Origin: Actinospica robiniae DSM 44927
GTDB lineage: Bacteria; Actinomycetota; Actinomycetes; Streptomycetales; Catenulisporaceae
Direction: 5' to 3'
Length of the DNA stretch: 64,000 nt
Assembly: GCF_000504285.1 (NCBI RefSeq)
Contig: NZ_KI632511.1
Span: 3,221,372 to 3,285,371, forward strand
The notes below the pieces were generated by a model. That model was given only the letters and a program-made list of their open reading frames with translations. It did no database searches and was not told the DNA's origin. Positions within the stretch are counted from its first letter, which is position 1, and every line of letters begins with the position of its first letter. The translations under genes were made by a program, and so were the position numbers. This document shows, one piece after another, positions 36,692-44,743 of this stretch.

Positions 36692-37747
36692 GTGCGCTTC
36701 GTGCACGACACCCTGCCGCAACGGGTGCGCTTCGGCTCCGGCGAGGCCGCCGAGCACCTGGCCGCGGAGGTCGCCGAGCTCGGCGCCGGCCGGGTGTTGG
36801 TGATCGCGTCCGGGTCCAGCCGGGAGCTCGCCGAGCGGATCACGGCCGGACTGCCCGTCGTCCACCGCCACGACGAGGTCGTCATGCACGTACCCGTCGA
36901 GGTGGCGCAGCGGGCCCGGGAGGCGGCGGCGGCGCACGCTGCGGACGTCTTGGTCGCGGTCGGCGGCGGCTCGGCCACCGGCCTGGCCAAAGCCGTCGCG
37001 CTGACGACGTCGCTGCCGATCGTCGCCGTGCCCACGACGTACGCGGGCTCCGAGGCGACCCCGGTGTGGGGCATGACCGAGGCCGGGTCTAAGACCACTG
37101 GCACAGATCACAGGGTCCTGCCACGCGTGATCGTCTACGATGCCTCACTCACCCTCGATCTGCCGATGGACCTGAGCGTCGCGTCCGGCCTCAATGCCCT
37201 GGCTCACTGCGTAGACTCGATGTGGGCTCCGCGTACCGATCCGATCAACCAGGCTCTGGCCGTCGAGGGCGTGCGCGCACTGCGGGACGGACTGTCTCTT
37301 ATCGCGGACGAGCCGCGCGCGTTGCCAGGTCGAGAGCAAGTACTTTATGGCGCCTACCTGTCCGCGGCGGCGTTCGCGTCCGCCGGATCGGGGCTGCACC
37401 ACAAGATCTGCCACGTGCTCGGCGGCATGTTCAACCTGCCGCATGCCCAGACCCACGCCGTGATCCTGCCGCACGTGCTCGCCTTCAACGCGCCCGACGC
37501 GCTGGCTGCCGCAGCACGTCTGGCCAGGGCGTTCGACGCGCGCACAGCCGCGGAGGGCCTGGCCCTGCTGCGCGAGCGCCTCAACGCTCCCCGCTCGCTG
37601 CGCGATCTCGGCATGCCCCGCGAGGGCGTGCGGCCGGCGGCCGAAGCCGTCGTGGCCGCGGCGCCGCCGGGCAACCCGCGTCCCGTCACCGTGGACGAGA
37701 TCGCCGCGCTCCTCGACGCCGCCTGGGAAGGAAACGAACCCCGATGA
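36692..37747 (+). CDS. Maleylacetate reductase
   Basis: 351 residues of the iron-containing alcohol dehydrogenase superfamily. The NAD(P)-binding part includes [15 protein letters not shown]. The diagnostic [17 protein letters not shown] segment is that of maleylacetate reductases. Metal-site residues lie in [12 protein letters not shown] and [13 protein letters not shown] plus the histidines of [13 protein letters not shown]. It reduces maleylacetate to 3-oxoadipate, the last step before the beta-ketoadipate route. GTG start at 36692, 6 bases after the hydroxylase stop. Its stop overlaps the dioxygenase start as ATGA. Confidence 0.93.
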   Translation: MRFVHDTLPQRVRFGSGEAAEHLAAEVAELGAGRVLVIASGSSRELAERITAGLPVVHRHDEVVMHVPVEVAQRAREAAAAHAADVLVAVGGGSATGLAKAVALTTSLPIVAVPTTYAGSEATPVWGMTEAGSKTTGTDHRVLPRVIVYDASLTLDLPMDLSVASGLNALAHCVDSMWAPRTDPINQALAVEGVRALRDGLSLIADEPRALPGREQVLYGAYLSAAAFASAGSGLHHKICHVLGGMFNLPHAQTHAVILPHVLAFNAPDALAAAARLARAFDARTAAEGLALLRERLNAPRSLRDLGMPREGVRPAAEAVVAAAPPGNPRPVTVDEIAALLDAAWEGNEPR

Positions 37748-38622
37748 CCGACGAGCAGCAAGACCGCGAGGCCGCGGTGACCGCGCAGGTCCTGCGCTCC
37801 TTCGCCGACTGCGCCGATCCGCGCCTGCGCGAGGTGATGGAATCGCTGGTCCGGCACCTGCACAGCTTCGTCCGCGAGGTCCGCCTGACCGAGGCGGAGT
37901 GGAACGCCGGCATCGAATTCCTCACCCGCACCGGCCACATCACCGACGAGCGCCGACAGGAGTTCATCCTGCTCTCCGACGTCCTCGGCGTGTCCATGCA
38001 GACCGTCGCGGTGAACAACGAGGCCTACGGCGACGCCACCGAAGCCACCGTCTTCGGGCCCTTCTTCGTGCAGAACAGCCCGGAGATCGGCCACGGCGAG
38101 GACCTCGCGTTCGGCGCCGTCGGCGAACCGTGCTGGGTGGAGGGAACCGTCGCCGACGCCGACGGAGCGCCGGTCGCGGGCGCGCGCATCGAGGTGTGGG
38201 AGGCGGACGAAGACGGGTTCTACGACACCCAGTACGGCGACGATCGCGTCGCCGCGCGCGGGCACCTTTTCAGCGACACGGACGGCCGCTACCGATTCTG
38301 GGCCCTGACTCCGACCCCGTACCCGATTCCGCACGACGGTCCGGTCGGCCGGTTGCTGGCGGCGACCGGCCGTTCGCCGATGCGCGCCTCGCACCTGCAC
38401 TTCATGGTCAGCGCCCTGGGCCGGCGCACCCTCGTCACGCACATCTTCGTGCGCGGCGACGAACTGCTCGCGAGCGACGCCGTCTTCGGCGTGAAGGACT
38501 CGCTGGTCAAGGACTTCCAGCCGCAGGATGGCGGCGCGCCGACGCCGGACGGCCGAGACTTGGGCGGGCGCAGTTGGTCGAGGGTCGATTTCGACATCGT
38601 GCTGGCCCCGGACGGCGCCTGA
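37744..38622 (+). CDS. Hydroxyquinol 1,2-dioxygenase (intradiol ring cleavage)
   Basis: 292 residues. The N-terminal helical dimerisation domain ([20 protein letters not shown]) and the beta-sandwich core are typical of catechol/hydroxyquinol dioxygenases. Iron ligands are expected at the tyrosines in FYDTQYG and in [13 protein letters not shown] and at the two histidines of RASHLHFMV. The [19 protein letters not shown] segment is characteristic of the hydroxyquinol subgroup. It opens hydroxyquinol to maleylacetate, the substrate of the overlapping upstream gene. Hydroxylase, maleylacetate reductase and this enzyme together make a complete route to 3-oxoadipate. Confidence 0.93.
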   Translation: MTDEQQDREAAVTAQVLRSFADCADPRLREVMESLVRHLHSFVREVRLTEAEWNAGIEFLTRTGHITDERRQEFILLSDVLGVSMQTVAVNNEAYGDATEATVFGPFFVQNSPEIGHGEDLAFGAVGEPCWVEGTVADADGAPVAGARIEVWEADEDGFYDTQYGDDRVAARGHLFSDTDGRYRFWALTPTPYPIPHDGPVGRLLAATGRSPMRASHLHFMVSALGRRTLVTHIFVRGDELLASDAVFGVKDSLVKDFQPQDGGAPTPDGRDLGGRSWSRVDFDIVLAPDGA

Positions 38623-38628
38623 ACCGAA

Positions 38629-39625
38629 TCAGCCCTCGATCTTACCTCCGCGCAGCAGGTCCGCCGCCCGCACCCCGTACCGCTCCCGGAACGTATGCGA
38701 GAAGTGCGAGGCGGAACCGAACCCGCAGGCCGCCGCCGTCCACGCCACGGTCTCCGGCGTGCCCGCGAGCAGCAGCACCCGGGCACGTTCGAGCCGGCGG
38801 CCGAGCAGGTACTGCGGGAAACCCTCGCCGCCGGAGGCGAAGACCCGGGACAGATGCCGCTCGCTCACGCCGATCCCCCGCGCGACCCGGGCCGCGGTCA
38901 GGCCCGCGTCGGCCAGGTGCTCGTCCACGAAGGCCTTCGCCGTGGCCAGATGCACCGCGGCGGACATCGAGGCCCGCCCCGACACCACGCTGCCGAGCAA
39001 CTCCAGCAGCACGCCCTCCTCGACCGCCCCCGCGGCCGCCTGCGGCAGCACCGCACGCCCCACCATCCGAGCCAGCGCGCGGGCCTGGGCGGTGCCCTCG
39101 TCCACGTCGAACACCAGCGGCTGCGTCAACGAAGGCCCATCGAGCGCTTGCCACACCTCGCGCGGCACCTTCACCGCGAGCTCCTCCAGCCCCTGCGAAA
39201 ACCCGCGCATGAACGGCCGGTCCGCATCGCACACGATCAGCTGCCCCGGCCGCAGCACCCGCACCCCGTCGTCGTGGTAGAAGAACGCCTCCCCGGCCAG
39301 CGCCAAGTAGCACGCCACCGCCTCCGACGGCAGCCGCCGCACCACCGACCGCGTCCGCTCCACCACATGCGGCGTACCGGTGACCCGCGCCAGATGCACG
39401 CGCGGGAGCTGCAGGTTGATCTCGGTGGCCTCGAGCTCCAGCGCGTCGTCCTCCAGCGACCGGCACCTGAGCCCGATCAGCGCCTGCGCGTTGTGCTGCT
39501 CCCACAGCGCGACCCGCTCCGCCTCGGCCAGACCGGCCGTGCTGAAGAGCACCGGCCCCGCCGGCGCCGCCGGAGGCGGAGCCACCGGAGACGGAGCCGA
39601 AGCCGGGGGCACCGCGACTGTCATC
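38629..39625 (-). CDS. AraC-family transcriptional regulator of the aromatic operon
   Basis: 331 residues from ATG 39625. The N-terminal half is an AraC-binding-like sensor region (FSTAGLAEAERVALWEQHN to VLRPGQLIVCDADRPFMRG). The C-terminal 100 residues hold two helix-turn-helix units (GLTAARVARGIGVSERHLSR and WTAAACGFGSASHFSHTFRE). It converges on the dioxygenase gene, 6 bases apart, so it is probably the activator of the hydroxyquinol operon. The sensor matches the layout of regulators of aromatic degradation, which bind phenolic inducers. An in-frame GTG at 39660 is a possible longer start. The 206 bp beyond (39661-39866) shows no gene. Confidence 0.9.
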
Positions 39626-39866
39626 TGCCCAGCATAAGCCGCGGAACTTCCGTGCCCCACTGCCGCGTTTGGCCTGAGGAGGCACGTGGGCGAGTCCCGT
39701 GAGGGAGTCGCCGTGTGGGGATCGCCGTGGGAGGCACCGTGAAGCGGACGCGGCAGCGGGACCGAGAGGTCTCAGGACCGCAGTCGCCACGGGCCTCGAC
39801 GTTGCCTGCCTGTTGACTGGGCTCCAGAGCTGAGGGTCCCGGCGAGAGTCCCCTGCGGCGCAGGGC

Positions 39867-40226
39867 CTACTCGTCGCTGATCCGATTTCCCTCTTCATCC
39901 CACTGCTGCTCGGAAAGCTTGTTCAGAACGAAGCCATCGCCCGAGAAGACCGTTCGCTGACGCAGCCGCCCGTTCGCGTGCCAGGTCGTCCACTCCCCGA
40001 CCGGGATGCTCGCCCGCGTCTGCCCCTGCTCCTCGAGAGTCCCGTCCCGGAACCACTGCATCGTGGGCCCGTTCTTGTAGCCCTCGGTGTAGGTCTCCAG
40101 CGTCCACAGGCTGCCGTCCTCGAAGTACTCCACGGCCTCGCCGGTGAACAGCTCGCCCCGGTAGAGAAGGAGGCCTGAAGGGGTCAGATCCACGTCCGGC
40201 CCGTCGATGTCGATCCGCTGCGGCAT
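39867..40226 (-). CDS. Small YwqK/MORN-variant repeat protein
   Basis: 119 residues built of repeated beta-hairpin units: LLLYRGELFTGEAVEYFEDG, TYTEGYKNGPTMQWFRDG, and then SIPVGEWTTWHANGRLRQ. This is the MORN-variant pattern of proteins named YwqK-type antitoxins in Gram-positive bacteria. ATG at 40226 with GGGGAG upstream. No toxin-like gene with a coupled start lies on either side, so an antitoxin role is doubtful here. The next gene upstream (40250-40741) encodes a membrane protein, 23 bases away, and the two may be cotranscribed. Confidence 0.75.
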   Translation of the reverse strand: MPQRIDIDGPDVDLTPSGLLLYRGELFTGEAVEYFEDGSLWTLETYTEGYKNGPTMQWFRDGTLEEQGQTRASIPVGEWTTWHANGRLRQRTVFSGDGFVLNKLSEQQWDEEGNRISDE

Positions 40227-40249
40227 CCGGCCACTCCCCTGTCCTGCCG

Positions 40250-40741
40250 TTAGCCGGCGGATTCTTGAACGTCCCGGTCCTGCGGCTCTTGCGGCTCGGC
40301 CGGGGCTTCAGCCGCTGAGCCCGGATCCGGTGATTCCGCCGGTCCGAAGGCCATTGACGCCGCGCCGAGCACCAGGTAACAGGCAGCCGTCCAAAGGCCG
40401 AGATAAAGCAGCATGCGGATCGAGTCGTGCGATGTGACGATGCCGTAGGCATAGGCCCCGAGCCCGAGCAGCGCGCCCACGAGAAACGGCGCTGCTACCG
40501 CCTCCTCGCCCAGAACTCCGCAGAAACCGATGATTCCGCCGCCGGCGATCAGCAGCGTCACCCAACCGCTGTAGTGGCTTGCCCATTCGAGCCACGCGCC
40601 CGCCATCAGCCAGGGGGTGCCGAAAGTCGCCAGGAGGAGGTGGCCATCCCTCTTGCCGGTCGTGTTCGCGGCCTCGGCGGGCTCCGGCTCGTAACCGGCG
40701 GGTACGGCGTCTTCAGGCTCGGCAGGCATTGGATCGAACAT
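40250..40741 (-). CDS. Small membrane protein of unknown function
   Basis: 163 residues. A hydrophilic acidic N-terminus of about 30 residues (PAEPEDAVPAGYEPEPAEAA) precedes about four membrane helices: LLATFGTPWLMAGAWL, VTLLIAGGGIIGFCGVLG, APFLVGALLGLGAYAYGIV and MLLYLGLWTAACYLVLGAA. It ends with an acidic Pro/Glu tail. I do not recognise the family. ATG 40741 and an alternative ATG at 40729 are possible, and neither has a strong ribosome site. Confidence 0.7.
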   Translation of the reverse strand: MFDPMPAEPEDAVPAGYEPEPAEAANTTGKRDGHLLLATFGTPWLMAGAWLEWASHYSGWVTLLIAGGGIIGFCGVLGEEAVAAPFLVGALLGLGAYAYGIVTSHDSIRMLLYLGLWTAACYLVLGAASMAFGPAESPDPGSAAEAPAEPQEPQDRDVQESAG

Positions 40742-40847
40742 ATCAGGGCATTCCCTTATCCGCTCAGGTCAGGATCCTGACCCGACCGCTTTAGTCGAGT
40801 TCCGCGGCGATCAAGCACGCAGCCGGCGTCGGCTGGCGCGCCGGAGT

Positions 40848-41270
40848 TCAACGTGGCGGTCGGGCCCGCCAGAAGGTGGGACGCCACCAGTAAAGTCTGG
40901 TCATCTCCTCCGGCCAGGGCTCCAGGTCTTCGGCAACCGGCTCGAAGTGGACGAGGTCGGCCGGACCGAGCGGGAACCAGCCGTCCTCGATCGGCTCGTC
41001 GTCCGCAGCCGGCCGCACGTACTTGAGCACGCGCGTCTGCACGGCCCCGAGGGCCCGGTAATTGCGCTGGCACTCGATCAGCGACAGCTGGTTGGGGCCG
41101 CCTTCGAAGTCGGGCCAGCGAGTCTGCACGAGATCGTCCTCCCAGAAGCACACCGGGCAGATCTCGAACGAGCCGACGCGCTGCTCGAAGACCAGGTGGC
41201 CACAGCAAACACAGGGGAACCGCGGCACCTTGGGCGCCGGATTCTCTGTCGTACCATCGACTTCAGGCAT
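40848..41270 (-). CDS. CPCC-family cysteine-rich protein
   Basis: 140 residues. The N-terminal half carries two CxxC pairs, PCVCCGH and EICPVCFWEDD, which match the cysteine-rich CPCC family of probable zinc-ribbon proteins. PDFEGGPNQLSLIECQRNY follows as usual. The C-terminal part, rich in Trp and Pro (FEPVAEDLEPWPEEMTRLYW), has no known motif. ATG 41270. The function of the family is not known; members are common in Gram-positive genomes near small accessory genes. Confidence 0.8.
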   Translation of the reverse strand: MPEVDGTTENPAPKVPRFPCVCCGHLVFEQRVGSFEICPVCFWEDDLVQTRWPDFEGGPNQLSLIECQRNYRALGAVQTRVLKYVRPAADDEPIEDGWFPLGPADLVHFEPVAEDLEPWPEEMTRLYWWRPTFWRARPPR

Positions 41271-41303
41271 GGCGGTCAGCCTCTCACGGCGCGACGCAGA
41301 GGC

Positions 41304-42242
41304 CTACTTCGCGGCGCGTCCGAGAAGCCCGCTCAGTTCGCGGGCGAGGGCCACCGAGGCTTCGATCTCGACCTTGCGGATCGACACGCTCTCGACGAGG
41401 AAGCCGAACGGCATGTCGAGCTTGCGGCAGAAGGCGATCAGATCGCGGGCGTTGGCCAGGCAGTGCTCGTACGATTCGGCGAGGGTGTCCTCAGCGTGGC
41501 AGAGGGAGTTCTCGAGCCAGCGCGGGACGTCGACGCCGAGCCATTTGAGGAACGCCAGCGTCTTCACCGAGCCGCACACCGAGAGCGTGAAGAGGACGGG
41601 ATTCGGCGCGAGCTGCCGATCACGGCAGGTGTAGTAGTAGTCGGAGACCATGTTCTTGGCCGCGTCGACGTTGTAGATGACCTGCGAGATGAAGTAGCCG
41701 CATCCCGCCTCCTGCTTGGCTATCAGCCGCAGGTGCTCGTCCGGGCGTTCGGCGATGGCGACGCCGCCGAGCTGCAGACTCGGGCAGTATTCGCGGCGCA
41801 GCGCGTGCGCCTGCGGCAGAAGGGTCTGGACCGCCTTGCTCTTCGAGGACGCGCCCACGAAGACGCTGAGCACGCGCTCGGCGTCGGCCTCTTGCAGCCA
41901 GGCCCGTATCTGAGCCTCGGAGTACTTGCCGACGCACCGGTAGATGACCGTCGGGCGCTTCCACTCACCGAGGTAGTCCGCATGGTAGGCGGCGGGGTCC
42001 AGCGTCGGCAGGTAGGGGAACGGCCGTTCCTCCGGGTTGCGGTCGCTCTCATCGTCGATGTCGTACAGCGCCAGGCCGTCCACGTCGACGGTCGCGAGCC
42101 GCGCCAGGGTGGCGGCGGTGATCTCGCGGATCCGCTCGGTCGGGATGCTCACGCGCGGCGGCGTGATGCCGAACAGGAGGATGCCGCTCTTGCTGTCCGC
42201 CCCGAGCGTCCGGAGGGCCGTGCTGTCGCTGTCATCCACCAT
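41304..42242 (-). CDS. Methylenetetrahydrofolate reductase-like protein
   Basis: 312 residues resembling the MTHFR TIM barrel. Recognisable parts are GILLFGITPPRVSIPTERIR at strand 1, VDGLALYDIDDESDRNP (in place of the usual T-DI segment), AGCGYFISQVIYNVDAAKNM (the AGADFIITQ-like flavin segment), and NPVLFTLSVCGSVKTLAFLKW. Sequence details differ from canonical MetF, so it may use folate differently or act on another one-carbon carrier. It stands alone, 142 bp after the GntR gene end, and no methionine-synthesis gene is adjacent. Confidence 0.75.
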   Translation of the reverse strand: MVDDSDSTALRTLGADSKSGILLFGITPPRVSIPTERIREITAATLARLATVDVDGLALYDIDDESDRNPEERPFPYLPTLDPAAYHADYLGEWKRPTVIYRCVGKYSEAQIRAWLQEADAERVLSVFVGASSKSKAVQTLLPQAHALRREYCPSLQLGGVAIAERPDEHLRLIAKQEAGCGYFISQVIYNVDAAKNMVSDYYYTCRDRQLAPNPVLFTLSVCGSVKTLAFLKWLGVDVPRWLENSLCHAEDTLAESYEHCLANARDLIAFCRKLDMPFGFLVESVSIRKVEIEASVALARELSGLLGRAAK

Positions 42243-42383
42243 GAGGCGGAAATTAGCAGGTCATCGAGCAGGCGGCAGGCGAGAACCACTCTGTGAGATC
42301 ACCTGACCCCGCCCGCGGCTCGGCGTTCTTCCGTGCGTCGGCGTCGGCGGTCAGCATCCGCGTCGGCGTCGGTGTCGGCGGGC

Positions 42384-43151
42384 TCACGGCCTCGTGCCGG
42401 CGCCCTTGCCCGAGTGAGCCTGCGGCCGGGTGATGTGCGCGACGAACGAATACCGGTCGCCGCGGTACCAGGTCTGGACCCACTCCACCGGCTCGCCCTG
42501 CGCCGTGTGGCCGTGCTGGGTGACCAGCAGCATCGGCGTACCGATCTCCGTGCCGAGCAGCGCGGCCTCCCTGGGCGCGGCAGGCACGGTCTCGATCGTC
42601 TCGACGGCGTGCGCGACCCGGTCGCTGATCTTCTCGCGCAGGACGTCGTAGACGTAGTCGCTCGATTCGATCTCGGCTTCGAGTCCGCCGTAGCGGCGGC
42701 CGGAGACGTGCACGCACTCCAGCGCCATCGGGGCGTCGTTGACGGAGCGCAGCAGCTGCAGCGACAGGATCTCGGCGCCCGGCTGCGTGCCGAGACGGTC
42801 GGCGAGCTCGGCGGAAGCCGCGACCCGCTCGGTCCCGATCAGGGTCGTGCAGGTGCGCAGACCCTCGGTCTCGGCCTCGGCGTGGCCGCTGAAGCCGGAG
42901 ACGGACAGCGGCCAGGCCAGCTTCGGCTCGGCCACGTACGTGCCCGACCCCTGGCGGCGGACCAACCGGCCCTCGGTGACGAGTTCGGCGACCGCCTTGC
43001 GGACGGTGGTGCGCGAGGTCCGGTACGCGACGGCGAGGTCCCGCTCCGGGGGGATCAGCACACCGGGCCGCAGCTGCGCGATCCGCTCGACGATCTGGCC
43101 CTTGACCCTGAGGTAAGGGCGCTCGCGCACGCCTTCCAGCGTGGCCTCCAT
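42384..43151 (-). CDS. GntR/HutC regulator closely resembling DasR (GlcNAc-responsive repressor)
   Basis: 255 residues. The N-terminal winged helix includes LIPPERDLAVAYRTSRTTVR and KAVAELVTEGRLVRRQGSGT. The UTRA effector domain ends with ETIETVPAAPREAALLGTE, PVEWVQTWYRGDRYSFVA and HITRP. These match, from memory, the layout and signature segments of Streptomyces DasR, which binds dre sites and is released by glucosamine-6-phosphate. I chose ATG 43151, 8 bases after GGGGGAG; ATG 43157 overlaps the ROK stop but is too close to the ribosome site. It is cotranscribed with the ROK repressor. A perfect dre lies at 47696-47707. Whether this protein or a distant true DasR binds it is unknown. Confidence 0.88.
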   Translation of the reverse strand: MEATLEGVRERPYLRVKGQIVERIAQLRPGVLIPPERDLAVAYRTSRTTVRKAVAELVTEGRLVRRQGSGTYVAEPKLAWPLSVSGFSGHAEAETEGLRTCTTLIGTERVAASAELADRLGTQPGAEILSLQLLRSVNDAPMALECVHVSGRRYGGLEAEIESSDYVYDVLREKISDRVAHAVETIETVPAAPREAALLGTEIGTPMLLVTQHGHTAQGEPVEWVQTWYRGDRYSFVAHITRPQAHSGKGAGTRP

Positions 43152-43153
43152 GG

Positions 43154-44317
43154 TCATTCTCTCCCCCTGTTCACCGTTGCGGCCAACGACCAGAACAGCC
43201 CGAGCTCCAGGTGCGCGGCGGTGGCCGCGGCGCCGAGCAACGTGCCGTTCCAGCCGAGCTTGGAGTACTCGACGGTGATGTGGCCGCCGAGATAGGGCCT
43301 GCTGTCATGCAGCGCGGCCCGGATGTGGTCGAGCAGGCCGGGCCCGAGCGCGCAGACCGGCCCGCACACGACCGTCCGGCGCACGTCGATCAGTTCGTGG
43401 ACGAGTTCGAGCAGCGCCGCGATGTTGCGGCCGGCCCGCTCCGCGGCGACCTCGTCGAGTTGCCCCGTCGCCTGCTGGCCCTGCGGGGTCAGCTGCAGCG
43501 ACTGCGGCCGGCCGGTGAGCACGCTGATACGCGCCGCGGCTTCCAGGCAGCCGGCCCGCCCGCACTCGCACCGGAGGTCGTGTGTACGAAGATTGAGATG
43601 ACCGACCTCGCCGGCGCCGAAGGTCTCGCCCTGGAACAGCGCTCCGGACAGGACCAGGCCCGCCCCGACGCCGTCGCCGACGTAGAGCGCCAGCAGCGTG
43701 GGTTCGGGCTCTTCGCTCATCGCCACTTCGGCGAGAGCGCACGCGTCGCTGTCGTTGACCAGGTGCACCGGATAGCCGAGCCGTCGGCCGAGGACGCCGC
43801 CGAGGTCGAAATCATTGCGCTGGAGCAGGACCGAGCGCGCTATCAGGCCTCGATGGTCGACGATTCCGGGCACTGCGACGCCTACGGCGAGCACGGTCCG
43901 TCCGAGGGCGTCAGCCATCGTCTTCACCGCGACCACGAGGTCGTCGATCACCTGTTCGGGCGTGCAGATCTGGTCGTGCCGCTCGATGATCTCGCCGCGC
44001 AGCGAGACCGCCGCGACGCGGAAGCCGTCGCGGATCAGCTGCACGCCGAGCACCGCGAAGGACTGCTGGTCGAGGTCCAGCAGGATCGGGGGCTTGCCGC
44101 CGATGGACGGGCCGAAGCCCACCTCGCGGATCAGGCCCTGCTCGAGCAGCTCCGCGACCAGGCCGGAGACGGTGGCCGTGTTCAGTCCTGCCAACCGGAC
44201 CAGGTCCGCCCGCGAGATCCGCCCGTGCCCCTCGCCGACGTGCTGAAGCAGCAGCCGGCGGTTCGCGGCGCGCACATCGGCCGGAGACGCCTTCGCGATG
44301 GTGCGCAGCGACTTCAT
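43154..44317 (-). CDS. ROK-family transcriptional repressor
   Basis: 387 residues from ATG 44317. An N-terminal MarR-like helix-turn-helix (ISRADLVRLAGLNTATVSGL) leads to a ROK sugar-kinase fold: the phosphate loop region VGVAVPGIVDHRG, VHLVNDSDACALAE, GVGAGLVLSGALFQGETFGA and GEVGHLNL. The zinc-binding CECGRAGCLE is intact. ROK repressors sense sugars or sugar phosphates. It lies directly upstream of the DasR-like gene and overlaps it, and a bipartite inverted repeat in its promoter suggests autoregulation. Together they look like a two-regulator carbon-sensing unit, with no transporter next to it. Confidence 0.9.
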   Translation of the reverse strand: MKSLRTIAKASPADVRAANRRLLLQHVGEGHGRISRADLVRLAGLNTATVSGLVAELLEQGLIREVGFGPSIGGKPPILLDLDQQSFAVLGVQLIRDGFRVAAVSLRGEIIERHDQICTPEQVIDDLVVAVKTMADALGRTVLAVGVAVPGIVDHRGLIARSVLLQRNDFDLGGVLGRRLGYPVHLVNDSDACALAEVAMSEEPEPTLLALYVGDGVGAGLVLSGALFQGETFGAGEVGHLNLRTHDLRCECGRAGCLEAAARISVLTGRPQSLQLTPQGQQATGQLDEVAAERAGRNIAALLELVHELIDVRRTVVCGPVCALGPGLLDHIRAALHDSRPYLGGHITVEYSKLGWNGTLLGAAATAAHLELGLFWSLAATVNRGRE

Positions 44318-44355
44318 GATCCGCTTCTGATTCGGCGGCCGCGCACGGCCGGTTC

Positions 44356-44395
44356 GACTTTCCTTGGAAAGTACCGTTACCCTCCAAGGAAAGTC
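44356..44395. promoter_or_regulatory. Bipartite inverted-repeat operator upstream of the ROK gene
   Basis: GACTTTCCTTGG (44356-44367) is repeated inverted as CCAAGGAAAGTC (44384-44395), with a 16-base spacer. The first arm also begins an internal near-palindrome CTTTCCTTGGAAAG. It ends 39 bases before the ROK start, as expected for an autoregulated ROK repressor with separated half-sites. Confidence 0.65.
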
Positions 44396-44489
44396 AATGG
44401 TCTCGACCAATTCGACGTCGACCGCCGCGCCGCCCCGCTCCGACCAGGACCCCGCCGATCGGGCCCGGGCGATCTGCGACACTTGCCCG

Positions 44490-44678
44490 ATGATCCGCTT
44501 TCGATTCGATCTGCGGCTGTTGCAGGAGGTTGAGCCGTGGGGTCGGGATGAGCCGGCACTGCACTGGTTCGCGCTGGTTGCAGCGGCGGCGGGCGCAGCG
44601 GGCGGGCACCGCCTGGGCGGCCGTGCGGGCGGGGGCGCGCGAGTTGCTCGCGGCCGAGGACGCGTGAAGCGACAGTGA
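44490..44678 (+). pseudogene. Remnant resembling the start of a DUF5984-type gene
   Basis: The frame opens MIRFRFDLRLLQEVEPWGRD and then EPALHWFAL, which resembles the conserved N-terminus of a small actinobacterial family (DUF5984, from memory). After that it dissolves into Gly/Arg/Ala-rich sequence. Another frame nearby reads TAWAAVRAGARELLAAEDA before a stop, as if the end of the gene survives out of frame. It is probably a deletion relic. Nothing else is seen between the ROK start and the permease at 44744. Confidence 0.35.
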
Positions 44679-44694
44679 ACCGCAAGAGGTTCAC
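44675..44694. promoter_or_regulatory. Inverted repeat upstream of the FtsX-type permease
   Basis: GTGAACC (44675-44681) and GGTTCAC (44688-44694) flank a 6-base spacer, 50 bases before the permease start. It could be an operator or a small hairpin, and no cognate regulator is obvious. Confidence 0.4.
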
Positions 44695-44743
44695 GTCATA
44701 GTGGGCAGCCGAGACGGCGGCGCGGACGGGTGGATGTGGCTCG

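Noticed and set aside
39867-40741. Toxin-antitoxin pair (YwqK-type protein with the neighbouring membrane protein)
   Set aside because: The neighbour has no toxin feature and there is no overlapping start; the name of the family is the only support.
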